Translations under genes and position numbers: made by a program
Shown here: piece by piece, positions 23,040 to 32,924 of the stretch
Layout of the letters: every line of letters begins with the position of its first letter
Numbering within the stretch: the first letter of the stretch is position 1
Assembly: GCA_036426205.1 (NCBI GenBank)
Contig: CM071570.1
Coordinates: 7,643,747 to 7,707,746 of the forward strand
DNA from: Ascaphus truei
Lineage: Eukaryota > Chordata > Amphibia > Anura > Ascaphidae
DNA: 64,000 nucleotides
Direction: 5' to 3'
The notes under the pieces: generated by a model
The model's input: the letters and a program-made list of their open reading frames with translations, nothing else
Database searches by the model: none
What the model was told of the DNA's origin: nothing

Positions 23040-24222
23040 ATAAATAAGAGCACATGGTAGCTCAACTTCAGTCTTAGATATGGAAGACTTCAGTCTCCTA
23101 GTCAAAATATTTAATGGTATTAGGATCCTATGTTAATAACTCTGAAGACAATGTTTAAACTTTTTTTGTTTTAACCCAAACATTGCAAAAAAAAGGGACT
23201 AAACCCTCTTCTCGCTGTTTTATAAAGGATGAACCGGCAGTAAAAACCATTGACTTAGAAAACCCCATAGAAAACCGAATATGAGCTCTAAGAAAACAGA
23301 CCATATTGTCAAAATATGTTTGTAGATATATATCAATCAAAATTGAGCATACATTGGGTTGAGAGGAGGGTGGAATCAAACCCTATTGATGTGTAAATAT
23401 AAAGGAGGATATGAGGAGACAACCCAATGGGGATTTGATATAAAACAAGTAGAACACTCAGGAGAGGGCTGAATGTGGTCCTCAGGGAAAGTTCAGAACT
23501 TGTATCTTAACTCAGTGTCTCCGGTATCCCCGGTGTGTGGAGTAGTAGATTACTCACAGTAAAACTTGCCATAATAATATTGCAGCGAAAAACTTCAAAG
23601 TGCAAGCTTTTCCATGGTCATAAAAAAGAGAAAATATACATAGTGCAAAAAAGCTAATAATATAAATTGGTGCTCCAAAAATTATTTGAAGGCCCACTCA
23701 CGTAGTATCAGAGAAAATCAGGCGCTTTCAATATTAGGTCAGGTCTTTATGAACATTGATGTATAACAAACTCCCAAGGATGATGTGGAGAGAAAATAGG
23801 TGGACATAGTGCAAAACAATTTATAGATTAAAAATACACATGCTTCAGGTAAGTAAAAGTAGTATGACCACTCAGGGTCTAAAAGACGTGCCGCCCGGAT
23901 CGCTCGCTCGCTCGCTCATGCATCAGCCGGCTCCTCCTCCGCTAGCTGGCAATCACGCTTCCAGATTGCTGACGTCGACGGAGGGAAAGATCGTGAGGCT
24001 TTGTTGACAGCTTCCAAGAGTGAAGGGGCAGCAGTAGGCACGTATAGAAAACCACCCTACATGTTTTACAAGAGTAGTGAGCTTACTCAGTGATGCATAA
24101 TAACCAGGTGCTGTAATTTTAGCTGGACTAATAAAGTCTGCCAAATCTGTAAATTGTTTATGATGTTGGCATATTTTGCAGTAATTAGTCTGTTTTGATC
24201 TTACATTATATTTGTTTGTGAG

Positions 24223-24225
<3 letters not shown>
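23040..24225. other. No gene; possible PLE leader in part
   Basis: From about 23400 to 23900, phrases such as CAAAGTGCAAGC, ACATAGTGCAAAA and GGTGGACATAGTGCAA resemble untranslated leaders of amphibian PLEs. Three GCTC repeats occur near 23900. No protein or hammerhead is seen. Confidence 0.3.

Positions 24226-24267
<42 letters not shown>
24226..24267. repeat. AT microsatellite
   Basis: About 20 uninterrupted TA units. Confidence 0.95.
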
Positions 24268-24271
<4 letters not shown>

Positions 24272-24493
24272 GCCAGTATAGTGAGGGAGGATAAGGGAAT
24301 GAGAATTAGTTAAGATGGGAGTAACGGCCGCGGCGCGGCGAGACTATGCATGTGGCCCGGAGATGAACGGACGACAGGGGGACACGCCTGTGACGGTACA
24401 CCCCCTCGACCTCGCAGTCATAGAGTGGAGTACACAGGAAGCGGCGGGTGGGGCTCTCTCTATTACCTTAAGAGACCCACAAACACTGGTGAG

Positions 24494-24700
24494 TTAAGTT
24501 ATGGTGAGTCAAAAAAGTGACAAAAACCCTCCACAGCAAAGCAAATATGCAAATGTAAATACAACTGTATGCTCATCTGCATGTCTTAGGCAGGTCTGCA
24601 ACCCCGCCTTTCACCATTATCACCCAGCACACAGCACTTCCACTGCAGCAAGGGATTCTGGGGAATGACATGCAAATGAGTCAGAGACCAGGTGCGTTCC
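24494..24700. repeat. Module X, copy 1 (octamer-containing short palindromic repeat)
   Basis: It opens GAGTTAAGTTATGGTGAGTC and runs through AAAAACCCTCCAC, AATATGCAAATG, CATCTGCATGTCTTAGGCAG and GGGGAATGACATGCAAATGA. The same modules occur at 25511-25738, inverted at 28033-28158, and in degraded form near 57.22 and 57.69 kb. It borders the left U2-headed repeat. Confidence 0.7.
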
Positions 24701-25417
24701 ACATGTGACAGTCTTCTCCGGAGAGTAGGCTAGTCCGTGCCAAGACAGTCCTCTTCGGCCGAAGCCAGAAAGAGTCCTGCTGTTACATGACGTCTTCCTC
24801 CGAGGAGTCCGACGTCCTTCTCGTTCCCTCCCCGTGCAGTAGGCGCAGCAGGAGGGTCCAAGTCTTTAGGGTTTTCAGCTTACGCCTACTAACCCACCGT
24901 AGTATTTTCCCGAAGGAGGGGTGACCACCTACCAGCACTTAGTCTTCTCGCTCTCCGAAGAAAGAAGGGTGACTATAACCCGACACCAACAAACAAAAAA
25001 AGTTCATAGTGCAAGTGCTCCTGTGCGCTGTGTGATGCAGTGCAGGAAGTGCTCTGACAGACAACACAAAAAAGTGCACGCCCGGCCCTTTCCAAGGCCA
25101 GGCGGTGACAAAAATAATTGGCTTGTCCCCTCAGCAGAAGGCAATAAGGGGGGCCAAAGTGCAGGAAAAATAGGGACGGTGCAAAAAAAATCTGTGCAGA
25201 TCAAGTGCTCGTAAGTGGAGGCCGCCGCCCAAACAGCCATCCACAGTGCAGCAAGTGATGCTCCCCAGGGGTTCCAAGCCTGGGGTGCAAGATTAAAAAG
25301 CCCGGGCTACTTTGCATCCGCCCTCTCAGCCCATGACCAGACCAAGTGATGCAACTAGGGCCATCCTTCACAGGACAGACCCTACACTTGATCTTGGCCA
25401 AAAGGCCGAGAAGCGAT
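24701..25417 (-). repeat. U2 snRNA-headed repeat, left copy
   Basis: Read on the minus strand from 25417, the unit starts ATCGCTTCTCGGCCTTTTGG and goes on to GATCAAGTGTAG. This matches the 5' 35 or so bases of spliceosomal U2 snRNA, with one change. The branch-site-pairing region reads GTGTAGGG instead of GTGTAGTA, and similarity ends about 45 bases in. The remaining 670 bases are shared with the right copy at 27125 but are not U2. Known snRNA-headed SINEs (SINEU) have this kind of head; whether this is one is unproven. No Sm site or 3' stem-loops of U2 are seen. Confidence 0.75.
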
Positions 25418-25418
25418 A

Positions 25419-25457
25419 GACAGCTGTTTTGACCTTTATGGGTCTCATCAGTGTGGG
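25419..25457 (-). ncRNA. Hammerhead ribozyme-like motif joined to the U2 head (HHR-C)
   Basis: The minus strand reads CUGAUGA (25451-25445), stem II GACC/GGUC, AAAAC in place of GAAAC, palindromic ACAGCUGU and cleavage triplet GUC at 25421-25419. The U2-like head starts at 25417, so cleavage would leave a single U before the U2 sequence. The 3' strand of stem I is replaced by U2 sequence, so this copy lacks a proper stem I. Confidence 0.65.
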
Positions 25458-25510
25458 GTTGGTAAACTGGGTATGCAGAGAAGCTAAAGGATGGGGTTTA
25501 CCATACTGAG

Positions 25511-25738
25511 TTAAGTTATGGTGAGTAAAAAAAGTGACAAAAACCCTCCACAGCAAAGCAAATATGCAAATACAACTGTATGCTCATCTGCATGTCTTAG
25601 GCAGGTCTGCAACCCCGCCTTTCACCATTATCACCCAGCACACAGCACTTCGACTGCAGCAAGGAATTCTGGGGAATGACATGCAAATGAGCACACAGTG
25701 CCACTTTTTGTCACTTTTTTTACTCGCCATAACTTAAC
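25511..25738. repeat. Module X, copy 2, complete palindromic MITE-like unit
   Basis: Ends are GTTAAGTTATGGTGAGTAAA and its reverse complement TTTACTCGCCATAACTTAAC with one mismatch, a terminal inverted repeat of about 30 bases. Inside are two ATGCAAAT octamers (25564-25571 and 25681-25688). It forms the centre of the larger 24.5-28.2 kb inverted structure. Confidence 0.75.
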
Positions 25739-25747
25739 TCAGTATGG
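25723..25747 (+). promoter_or_regulatory. Possible snRNA-type proximal sequence element
   Basis: CTCGCCATAACTTAACTCAG followed by TATGG resembles the layout of the vertebrate snRNA proximal element (TCACC then ACTT then TGG). An ATGCAAAT octamer, the usual distal element, lies 35 bases upstream. The inverted arm carries the mirror-image version, CTCACCATAACTTAAC, near 25525-25507 on the minus strand. Spacing to the U2 head, once the LINE is removed, is about 90 bases, longer than in real U2 genes. Speculative. Confidence 0.25.
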
Positions 25748-25792
25748 AAAACCCCATCCTTTAGCTTCTCTGCATACCCAGTTTACCAACCC

Positions 25793-25833
25793 CACACTGA
25801 TGAGACCCATAAAGGTCAAAACAGCTGTCTGTG
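25793..25833 (+). ncRNA. Hammerhead ribozyme-like motif, nearly canonical (HHR-D)
   Basis: Stem I CACA/UGUG, exact core CUGAUGA at 25797-25803, stem II GACC/GGUC with a six-base loop, then AAAAC, palindromic ACAGCUGU and cleavage triplet GUC at 25827-25829. The only core defect is A for the catalytic G of GAAA, at a position where CG-to-CA decay would produce it. With the LINE insertion removed, stem I grows to six pairs, CCCACA/UGUGGG. Confidence 0.75.
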
Positions 25834-27110
25834 AACGAGATCCTCCCTGTTCTGCAGTACGTGGCCCAGGCATACCCGGCTTTGACCAGAACCTGCCAGG
25901 AGATCTCCATGGCAGTGTTCCGCTTTGTCTGGGGGGCCAAGTTTGAGAGGGGAAAGCGCGAGGTGATGTACAAAGAGCCGCACAAGGGGGGTAGAGGAAT
26001 CCCCGACATCCCCACTATGCTGCGTGCCTTCTTTGTAAGCAACTGCATGTGGATCACCCTGTGAGACTGCGACAAAGACTCCTCTGGCTACTCCATGTCC
26101 CGCCTCCTACTCCTGCCGCTCTGGAGAGCACTGGGGTGGGACAAGTGGGACAGCTCCATCCCTTACAGCTGGCGCACGCCCTGGTTCTACAAGGACGTGA
26201 AGAAGTTTGTGAGGCAGAACAATCTGGAGTGAGTAAAACCAGACCTGTGGAAGCCCAAGGTCATCTACAAAATGATCAGGGCTAAAGACATCATGGAATC
26301 GGTCCCAGGTCTCCACCCCAACATCTTTGGAACGGTGTGGAGGAATGTGGCATCGAAAAGACTAATGAACAAACACAAAGACATTGCTTGGCAGGCCATA
26401 CAGGCAGGACTCCCTGTGAATGCGGACAAGTACCAGAGTAAACTCAGCCTCGTGAGGCACTGCCCCAGGTGCAACCCAGTGGAGGAAAGCATCATATACC
26501 TCTTCTGGAACTGCCCCTTTGCGCAGGCCTTGCTGCGCGCGCTGGACACTGACTTAAAGGACTGTATACCGAGGAAGTGCGTCACGTACTACTCGGTGTT
26601 CCACGGACTTTTCACAGGAACACACACAGAGGACGCAATCGAAGCCGGTTGGCGTCTAATGTGCTGTTTCAAGGACGTTTTACTATTCGCCAGGGAACGT
26701 TTGATCAAGGGGAAGAAGAGGATGTCGGTACAGGACTGTCGCAGGCTGCTCCACAGCCTGCTCAAGGACTATTCCATCTTTGATGGCCCTGAGGAGGAGG
26801 ACTAAACACCCCCTCCCTTACTCCCCCGCCCCAAAAGTTTTTCTGTGCAATAAAGTTAGAGATAATGTGTGTATGATATGTCATGTCTGTGGTGCGGTGC
26901 ATAAGTATAAATGCACTGCACCGCTGTGTTCGTCACAGTTTTTTTACTTTTGGGGAAACCATTAATAAAAATGTATGTGAGTTGTGTGGGATATGCACTG
27001 CGCCATTGTTAACGTCGCGGTTTTTTTTTTCGTTTGGAAAATGATTTATGTACTGTTATAATCTTGTTGTAAAGATTCGCTGCATAATAAAAGAATTTTC
27101 AAAACAAAAA
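25834..27110 (+). mobile_element. 5'-truncated Tx1-like LINE with 10-bp target duplication
   Basis: Exact direct repeats GCTGTCTGTG at 25824-25833 and 27111-27120 flank the copy. It holds the C-terminal ORF2 region, a 3' UTR and an A-rich end (AATTTTCAAAACAAAAA). The insertion lies about four bases 5' of a U2-like sequence and splits the hammerhead's stem I. Some Tx1-clade LINEs (Keno) are known to target U2 snRNA genes, so the position may not be random. Confidence 0.8.
25835..26805 (+). pseudogene. LINE ORF2 C-terminal part with zinc-knuckle-like motif
   Basis: One continuous frame of about 323 codons is interrupted by two in-frame TGA codons (26062 and about 26230). It opens in a segment ending YPALTRTCQEI and FRFVWGAKFERGKREV, a post-RT region typical of L1/Tx1-group elements. 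CPRCNPVEESIIYLFWNCPFA gives a CxxC...H/Y...C-type knuckle. The frame ends FDGPEEED. The RT catalytic domain is truncated away. Both stops could derive from CGA by CpG decay, so the copy is not very old. Confidence 0.75.
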
Positions 27111-27124
27111 GCTGTCTGTGGGTG

Positions 27125-27850
27125 TCGCTTCTCAGCCTTTTGGCTTAGATCAAGTGTAGGGTCTGTTCTGTGAAGGACATACCTAAAAGGGTGCACTTGG
27201 TGCTCTGGTCATGGCCGGGAAGTGCGGATATGTAGCCCGGGCTATTTTATCACGGCACCCCAGGAGTGGTTAACCTGGTGGAGTCATTTGCTGCTACACT
27301 GCAGAGCACTTGACACTTGCACGGATAATTTGCACACCCCTACATTTTTCTGCACTGGCACCCCTTATTGCCTTCCGCTGAGGGGTAGCCATTATTTTTT
27401 TTACACGCCAGGCTTCCGGGTCTGGCGTGCATTTGTGCACATTTTGTTGTTTCGTCTGAGCACTTCCTGCACTGCATCACACAGCGCACTGGAGCACTCG
27501 CACCATGGATTGTGTTTTGTTATTTTTGGGTTATCAGTCACCTAATTTTCTTCGGAGAATGCAAGATTGTGTGATGGTCGGTGGTCGCCATTCCCTCGGG
27601 AGAAGACTGCGGTGGGCGAGTAGGTGTGAGCCGAAAGCCCTAAAGACCTGGAACCTCCTGCTGCGCCTACTGCACTGGGTGGGGATAGGATGGACGTCGG
27701 ATTCTTCGGATGACGACGTCGGTGTAACATCAGGACTTTTCCTGGCCCTCGTGGCTGAAGAGGACTGACTATGTAATGGACTTGCAGCTCTCCGGAGCCT
27801 ATAGTCACAAGTTTTGCACACCTGGTCTCACTTGACCATGAGCACAGTTT
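27125..27850 (+). repeat. U2 snRNA-headed repeat, right copy
   Basis: It starts TCGCTTCTCAGCCTTTTGGC and continues TTAGATCAAGTGTAG, then diverges as in the left copy (GGGTCTGTTCTGTGAAGGAC). The body matches the left copy in opposite orientation: AGCCCGGGCT, CCTTATTGCCTTC, GCACTTCCTGCACTGCATCA, ACACAGCGCAC, and TCTCCGGAG near the end. The open frame at 27505-27768 lies in this repeat and is not considered a gene. About 170 bases of other sequence separate it from module X copy 3. Confidence 0.75.
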
Positions 27851-28032
27851 TTAGAGGTGAAATTACTTTGTCACCAACCGGGCTACAAAAAAAAAAAACC
27901 TGTTTGTGGGTGTGTTTTTTGGGTATGCACCTTAACCCTGGCTGTGCTCAAAGCTATGACCATGCAGCAAGCTTAAGCCTATAGGGAACCATGTTACAAA
28001 TGGTTTATGAAGCAAAAAGTGGCACTCTGTGC

Positions 28033-28158
28033 TCATTTGCATGTCATTCCCCAGAATCCCTTGCTGCAGTGGAAGTGCTGAGTGCTGGATGATAATGGTG
28101 AAAGGCGGGGTTGCAGACCTGCCTAAGACATGCAGATGAGCATACAGTTGTATTTACA
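28033..28158. repeat. Module X, copy 3, inverted and partial
   Basis: CTCATTTGCATGTCATTCCC to GACATGCAGATGAGCATACA is the reverse complement of the module at 24.57-24.68 kb. It closes the inverted structure on the right. Confidence 0.75.
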
Positions 28159-28240
28159 TATATATATATATGTATGTATATGTACTGTATATGTATATGT
28201 ATGTTTATATACGTATATAAATACGTATATTTATATATAT
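28159..28240. repeat. AT/GTAT microsatellite
   Basis: An imperfect TATA/TATG tract. Confidence 0.85.
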
Positions 28241-28479
28241 ATACCATGCGTTTTGGCTGTTAAACCATACGGTTTGTCACTTTCCATAGAAGCGGTTTGG
28301 ATGAAGCGGTATGTTATAGGGGTTTTTCTCACATGTCATGCCTCTATTTCTGAATATGCCAAAAACCCCGGGGTTTGGCAATGACCACATTTGAGCTTTT
28401 AGAATAGGCCTGATTGTAGATGGAAAACTCTATGGACAGTGCTGCAAATAATCAGTGCTATATAAGAAAACATATTATT
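28241..28479. other. Possible SINE tail
   Basis: The end, CAGTGCTATATAAGAAAACA followed by TATTATTATTATT, resembles the 3' tail of CORE-type SINEs or L2. Nothing further is supported. Confidence 0.3.
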
Positions 28480-29620
28480 ATTATTAACGAAGAAAACTTT
28501 TCCAATGAAAGGTGAGTGATTTTGCTCTTTGATGAATGATCTGCAGTATTTATGCACTTGTTTTTTTGGCCAGGAGGCCCTAAGGGAGACTAAACCAGGT
28601 CATTCATCATCAAAGCCCACTGATTTCCACTAAAACATAAACAGAACATTTGTTTCCAAGCTTGGAGTCAGCTGCTTTGCAACTTATAGTAATTACATTT
28701 AACACGCGACACAGGGCTGGTTATTGCTTTTAACAGGAAGCTAATAACTACAGTATATGGCAACCCAAGGAAATCCTAAAACATTACTTGAGACACAAAC
28801 ATTTTTTGTTAGCCTCTGTTTTGTTCCATTTGGTGTCACTGAATATTTAAAATGTGGCTATTTTGCTGAGTAATTAGAAATAGGCTCCCAAAAGCTGATT
28901 ACTAAAATGTTTTAACTGGCTTGGCTGCACTGGGAACATGGATGTTCATTCGCCAATTACATTCTCACTTTTTATAATCTGCTTTACAACTTATTTGAGC
29001 AGATGGAAGCAATGAGCCACACTTAGCAACTCATTTCAATTGTTTTGTTAACGGCCTAATTATTAGGGATAATTACACAGCTTGTTTTATATAAAGATAC
29101 AATTAACATATTTCTGCAGTGGTTTTTTTTTTTGCTCTGATGTTAACTTGGTGAAGCTTGGTAAATTTGTAATCAGCTTTTTCTTTGTAGTTTGCTTCAC
29201 CTAGATATACCTCTCCAAGCGACAATTACTGCAGAAACAAACAAAAAAAATGTATCTTTCAAAGCTGCAACATGGAAATTGTGTGAAATTAGAGATGAAC
29301 TTTAATTACAAAGCGGAACACTGCAGAGACAGATTGTGTTTGACATCCTCTTGAGGGCAGATTTGAACGGTACAGCGTCCAGAGGCGCTTTTGCCAACTC
29401 CGTAACTGCATGTAACCGTGTTTCCTTTTGTAACTTTCACAAACTAAGGAGTTTGGACTTTTTCAAATTCATTGATTGCAAGGATATGGTTATGTTTTTA
29501 ACCTTCAATAGAGATGCTTGCCTGAAACATTGTAAGATCTATTTGTAACGATCCTTTTAGAAAGAGACCTCCACTTTTTCTCCTACAGTTAATAGAAAAT
29601 AAAATCTAGGATCTAATTGG
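28480..29620. other. Single-copy-looking stretch rich in homeodomain-type sites
   Basis: No repeat or coding signature. Between 28850 and 29330 there are many TAATTA, ATTAC and TTAAT cores, for example CCTAATTATTAGGGATAATT near 29054 and CGACAATTACTGCAG near 29220. This texture is common in vertebrate conserved non-coding elements. Conservation itself cannot be seen from one sequence. Confidence 0.3.
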
Positions 29621-29715
29621 ATCTGAGAGGGTGGTCAAAGTGACTTAAAAAGTATTGTGGCTGATATGAATATGAGTATGTGCTACAGTCAGTTCATCAT
29701 CCATTTCTGTTTGTA

Positions 29716-30107
29716 AGGCTGAGTTCAGGGTGCCAGAGACAGGAGTTGGAGGGCGGGCGTTCGCGTGTGCGAGCGTCAGTCTGCTGGGCGATGTGTGTAT
29801 ATCATCCCCAGCAGAACTTTTCAAGCTTTCAGGAGGCGGGGCGACAGACAGCAGCTTAGGTGTTGCTGTTTTGAAATCATTTTCAAGAATGATTTCATTG
29901 GCTGCCGAAGTACCAGTGACGCTGCTGCAGCTTCAAAAAACGACTTGGGTTGTTTATTGAAACTGTAGCAAGCGTCAACTCTGTAGTTCGGCGACAGGGC
30001 AGCTGCTACCCTGACAACTGATATTCAGTTGAAACAATTTGTATCCAACGTCCACCCGCACATAAGCACGCCCCCCCCCCGAAGCCGGCACCCTGAACGA
30101 GGCCTAA
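29716..30107. mobile_element. MITE with imperfect terminal inverted repeats
   Basis: Left end AGGCTGAGTTCAGGGTGCC and right end GGCACCCTGAACGAGGCCT are imperfect inverted repeats. The interior is GC-rich, with no transposase. Its terminus resembles the fragment at 6.82-6.96 kb. Confidence 0.65.
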
Positions 30108-31640
30108 CACTGAAGAGAAAGAATCGTTGGCACTTCCATGCATGTTTTGGTTTAAAAAATAAATCATGCCTTGGTTTTGGATGTGGTCTTGTGTAAAAAA
30201 AAAATGTGATTCGGTTCTTGTTCTGGTTTTGCATAAACTCCATTTGTTTGATTTGAATTTAAGATTTGTATAAAGTTATGTGAAAACTCAACATGCTAAA
30301 ATAACAAAATAAGTATAGAATCATTAAAACAACTAGAAAACTAATAAAAGTCTTCAACTCCACTTGTACCTCCGAAGTAGAAACTGGCAGTTGGCTCGGA
30401 TTTTCTGATTTGGGTTCTAAATTAATTTTTGGTTTTGATTCTAAAAAATCTTAACGTTTTTGTATTTGGTTTTGGAAAGTAAGGCTCTGGAATGTTTTGC
30501 TTTCACCATCTCTGTTTTGCCAACTCTAAGGAGGATCATCATGGTTCTCTTACAAACGCGGTAATAGGTTGTGGACAGAATTGGATGACCTCTTCTTGAG
30601 CATCCTAATCCTCATGCAGTGCGAATGGGCCAAATTGGACAGTACAATAGGTAAAAGTAGTTAAGGCCTGACTGGGAATGGATTCTTGCATATTTTGTGC
30701 GTGAAGCCTATTGTTGATGAACTTAGGTTAATCCTTCCTACTGTCACTGTGTAAAGTCAGTCGGTATAATCATTAGACGCAGGCTGATTTCATAGACAGG
30801 AAGGGAATTATATCAAAAAGAGTGGTCACTTGTGCTTCATAAAGTGCTCTTCCTTGCTCTTTATCTTGATATTATTATCTTTGTGTTATAATTACAAACA
30901 GATACTGTAGACAGTCAAACAGTCAAACAGTTCTCCTTAGGTAGCTCAGTATACTTCAATTTCTCTTCACAGTATCACTCACCACCAACTGAAACGCCAA
31001 TATACTAATGGTGTAAATACATGTGTCAATACTCTATTTATGCTGTTTGCAGTAAGGAATATCAACCACCCTGGCTAAAAAAAGGTCATTTATTCTCACC
31101 CAATGTACTGTATAGTGCATAATTACTGTAGATGCTAACAGTTGGTGAGTATTTGGAAAGTGAATGACTTGCAAAATGTTTGCGAGCAGTGACAGTTCAC
31201 AATGTGCCAGTTTCCCAAATTTGAGCAAAGATTTGGCAGATATCTAATAACCAGAACTACAGAATTGTTCATCTAACTATGCCTTTCCCTCTACCACCAT
31301 CTATCCACCTCTCCCTCCATCACCTGAGTGTTCACTTAGACTGAGCGGGGAAACTGTTTGCAAATTCTTTCAGCACAGCCACAACACGTACTATATACTT
31401 TTTTTGCTGTGTGCGAGAAATCTCTCCAAACTACTGCGAGAAGTGCTATTGACCAACACTTTTTTCTAGAGAATGTATTGCACCTTCTGCTGCTTTATAT
31501 CACCTATAATACTATTACCTCTCTGTAAGGTAAGTGAGGAGGGGGATGCTGCTGCTGCTGCTGCTTCAGACTTTTGAGTTTTTCAAATAAATTCCTTTTA
31601 GACTTATTTTTCTCGGTAGGCCATACCTGGACTAGATAAA
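30108..31640. other. No gene recognised
   Basis: AT-rich sequence with no recognised repeat structure. Near 30130-30480 TTTGGTTTT-like phrases recur irregularly. No coding signal was accepted. Confidence 0.4.
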
Positions 31641-31649
31641 TCACACACA

Positions 31650-31699
<50 letters not shown>

Positions 31700-31714
31700 C
31701 ACACACACACACAC
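31641..31714. repeat. CA microsatellite with ACGC block
   Basis: (CA)n interrupted by a CACG/ACGC run. An open frame across it is a repeat artefact. Confidence 0.95.
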
Positions 31715-32004
31715 GTGTTTATTGCGCTGGATGTACTGTAGAACATTTCCCTGGTCTTATTCATTTTCTACCCCCACTTTTTTCAACTTTACTGCTTACG
31801 AACATGCATGTGTTCAGAATTTGAAATTGCACTGTTGATTATTCCATGCCCTAAGCAAAAGTCCACAAAATTTTTTTTTCTTATGGCACACATGGGCCAT
31901 AATGTTGACTTCTTTTAAAAAAATATTCTAATTTTACCGTGCTCCAATTTGTCAGAAAATTAGAAATAGGAGATGCAACAAAAAAACAATGTTCAGATGT
32001 AGAA

Positions 32005-32240
32005 GAGAAGGAGCGTAAAGTGAGTAAAGACAATGGCTGGCACTGAGTTTGAAGCAGGGAACCTGGTTCAAATTCCCGGTGTCGGCTCTTTGTTGGGCAA
32101 GTCACTTTATCTCCCTGTGCCTCAGGCACCAAAAACATAGATTGTAAGCTCCACGGGGCAGGGACTTGTGCCTGCAAAATGTGTCTGTAAAGTGCTACGT
32201 AAAACTAGCAGCGCTATACAAGAACATGCTATTATTATTA
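32005..32240 (+). repeat. CORE/MIR-like SINE
   Basis: A tRNA-type B box (GGTTCAAATTCC) at about 32067 is followed by GGGCAAGTCACTTTATCTCC and TGTGCCTCAG, the MIR/CORE signature. Then come ATTGTAAGCTCCACGGGGCA, AGCGCTATACAAG and a TTATTATTATT end. Order and spacing fit a nearly full-length element on the plus strand. Confidence 0.8.
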
Positions 32241-32924
32241 TGTAGCAAAGATGAACACTGCAGGGGGTCCTATCCAGAAGCATGGACTTCCTGCAGGTTG
32301 ACCATGGTAGACACTGTCTCCCGCACAGCAGACTTTACCATGATGCCAAAGATAGTAAGTCTTGCTACACCTGTCAGGTACATTCTTTGTGAAAAATATA
32401 CATTCTGTAGACCCACTCAAGTCATTGCGGAACACCATTGTCACCAGTCCAAAATAAACACTGGTCCTAACGTCATCATGTCTTTTATGAAACCTCGAAA
32501 ATATTCTTCCATGTAGGCAGGAATTATTATTTTGCTCACACAAAGACATGGGGGTTATTTTCTGAAAACTGCTTGCAATAAATTGTTCACTGAGCTACAA
32601 AACCACCCCAAGAGGTTTTACAGTGTGTTTCAGTCCCCTCTGGCACTGAAAAGGATAATCCAATGAAAAAAACGGTTAAAATATATTATTGTTTGAAATG
32701 TACTAATGTGACAAACAAATAGGTACAGAGCAAATTAATGTGGCCTAGAAGAAAATCTGATTATGTTTTCTTGCATTTTGCACATACAATTATCAGTGGT
32801 AGGCATGTAATTGTTCACATGTAATTGTATGCAACCCTGCACTAACACATTTTTTATCGATGCAACAGAATGAATGAAACAGAATATACATAGTTTAGAC
32901 AGATTTGAGGAAGTCTGTTCTAAA
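32241..32924. other. No gene recognised
   Basis: Single-copy-looking sequence. Nothing supported was found. Confidence 0.4.

Noticed and set aside
25004..25401. Open frames in the U2-headed repeat
   Set aside because: Not shared as frames between the two copies; the repeat appears non-coding.
27125..27190. Functional U2 snRNA gene
   Set aside because: Similarity stops after about 45 bases, the branch-site-pairing box is altered (GTGTAGGG) and the Sm site and 3' stem-loops are absent.
31620..31720. CRISPR-like or regulatory array
   Set aside because: It is a CA/ACGC microsatellite with no spacers; the sequence is eukaryotic.
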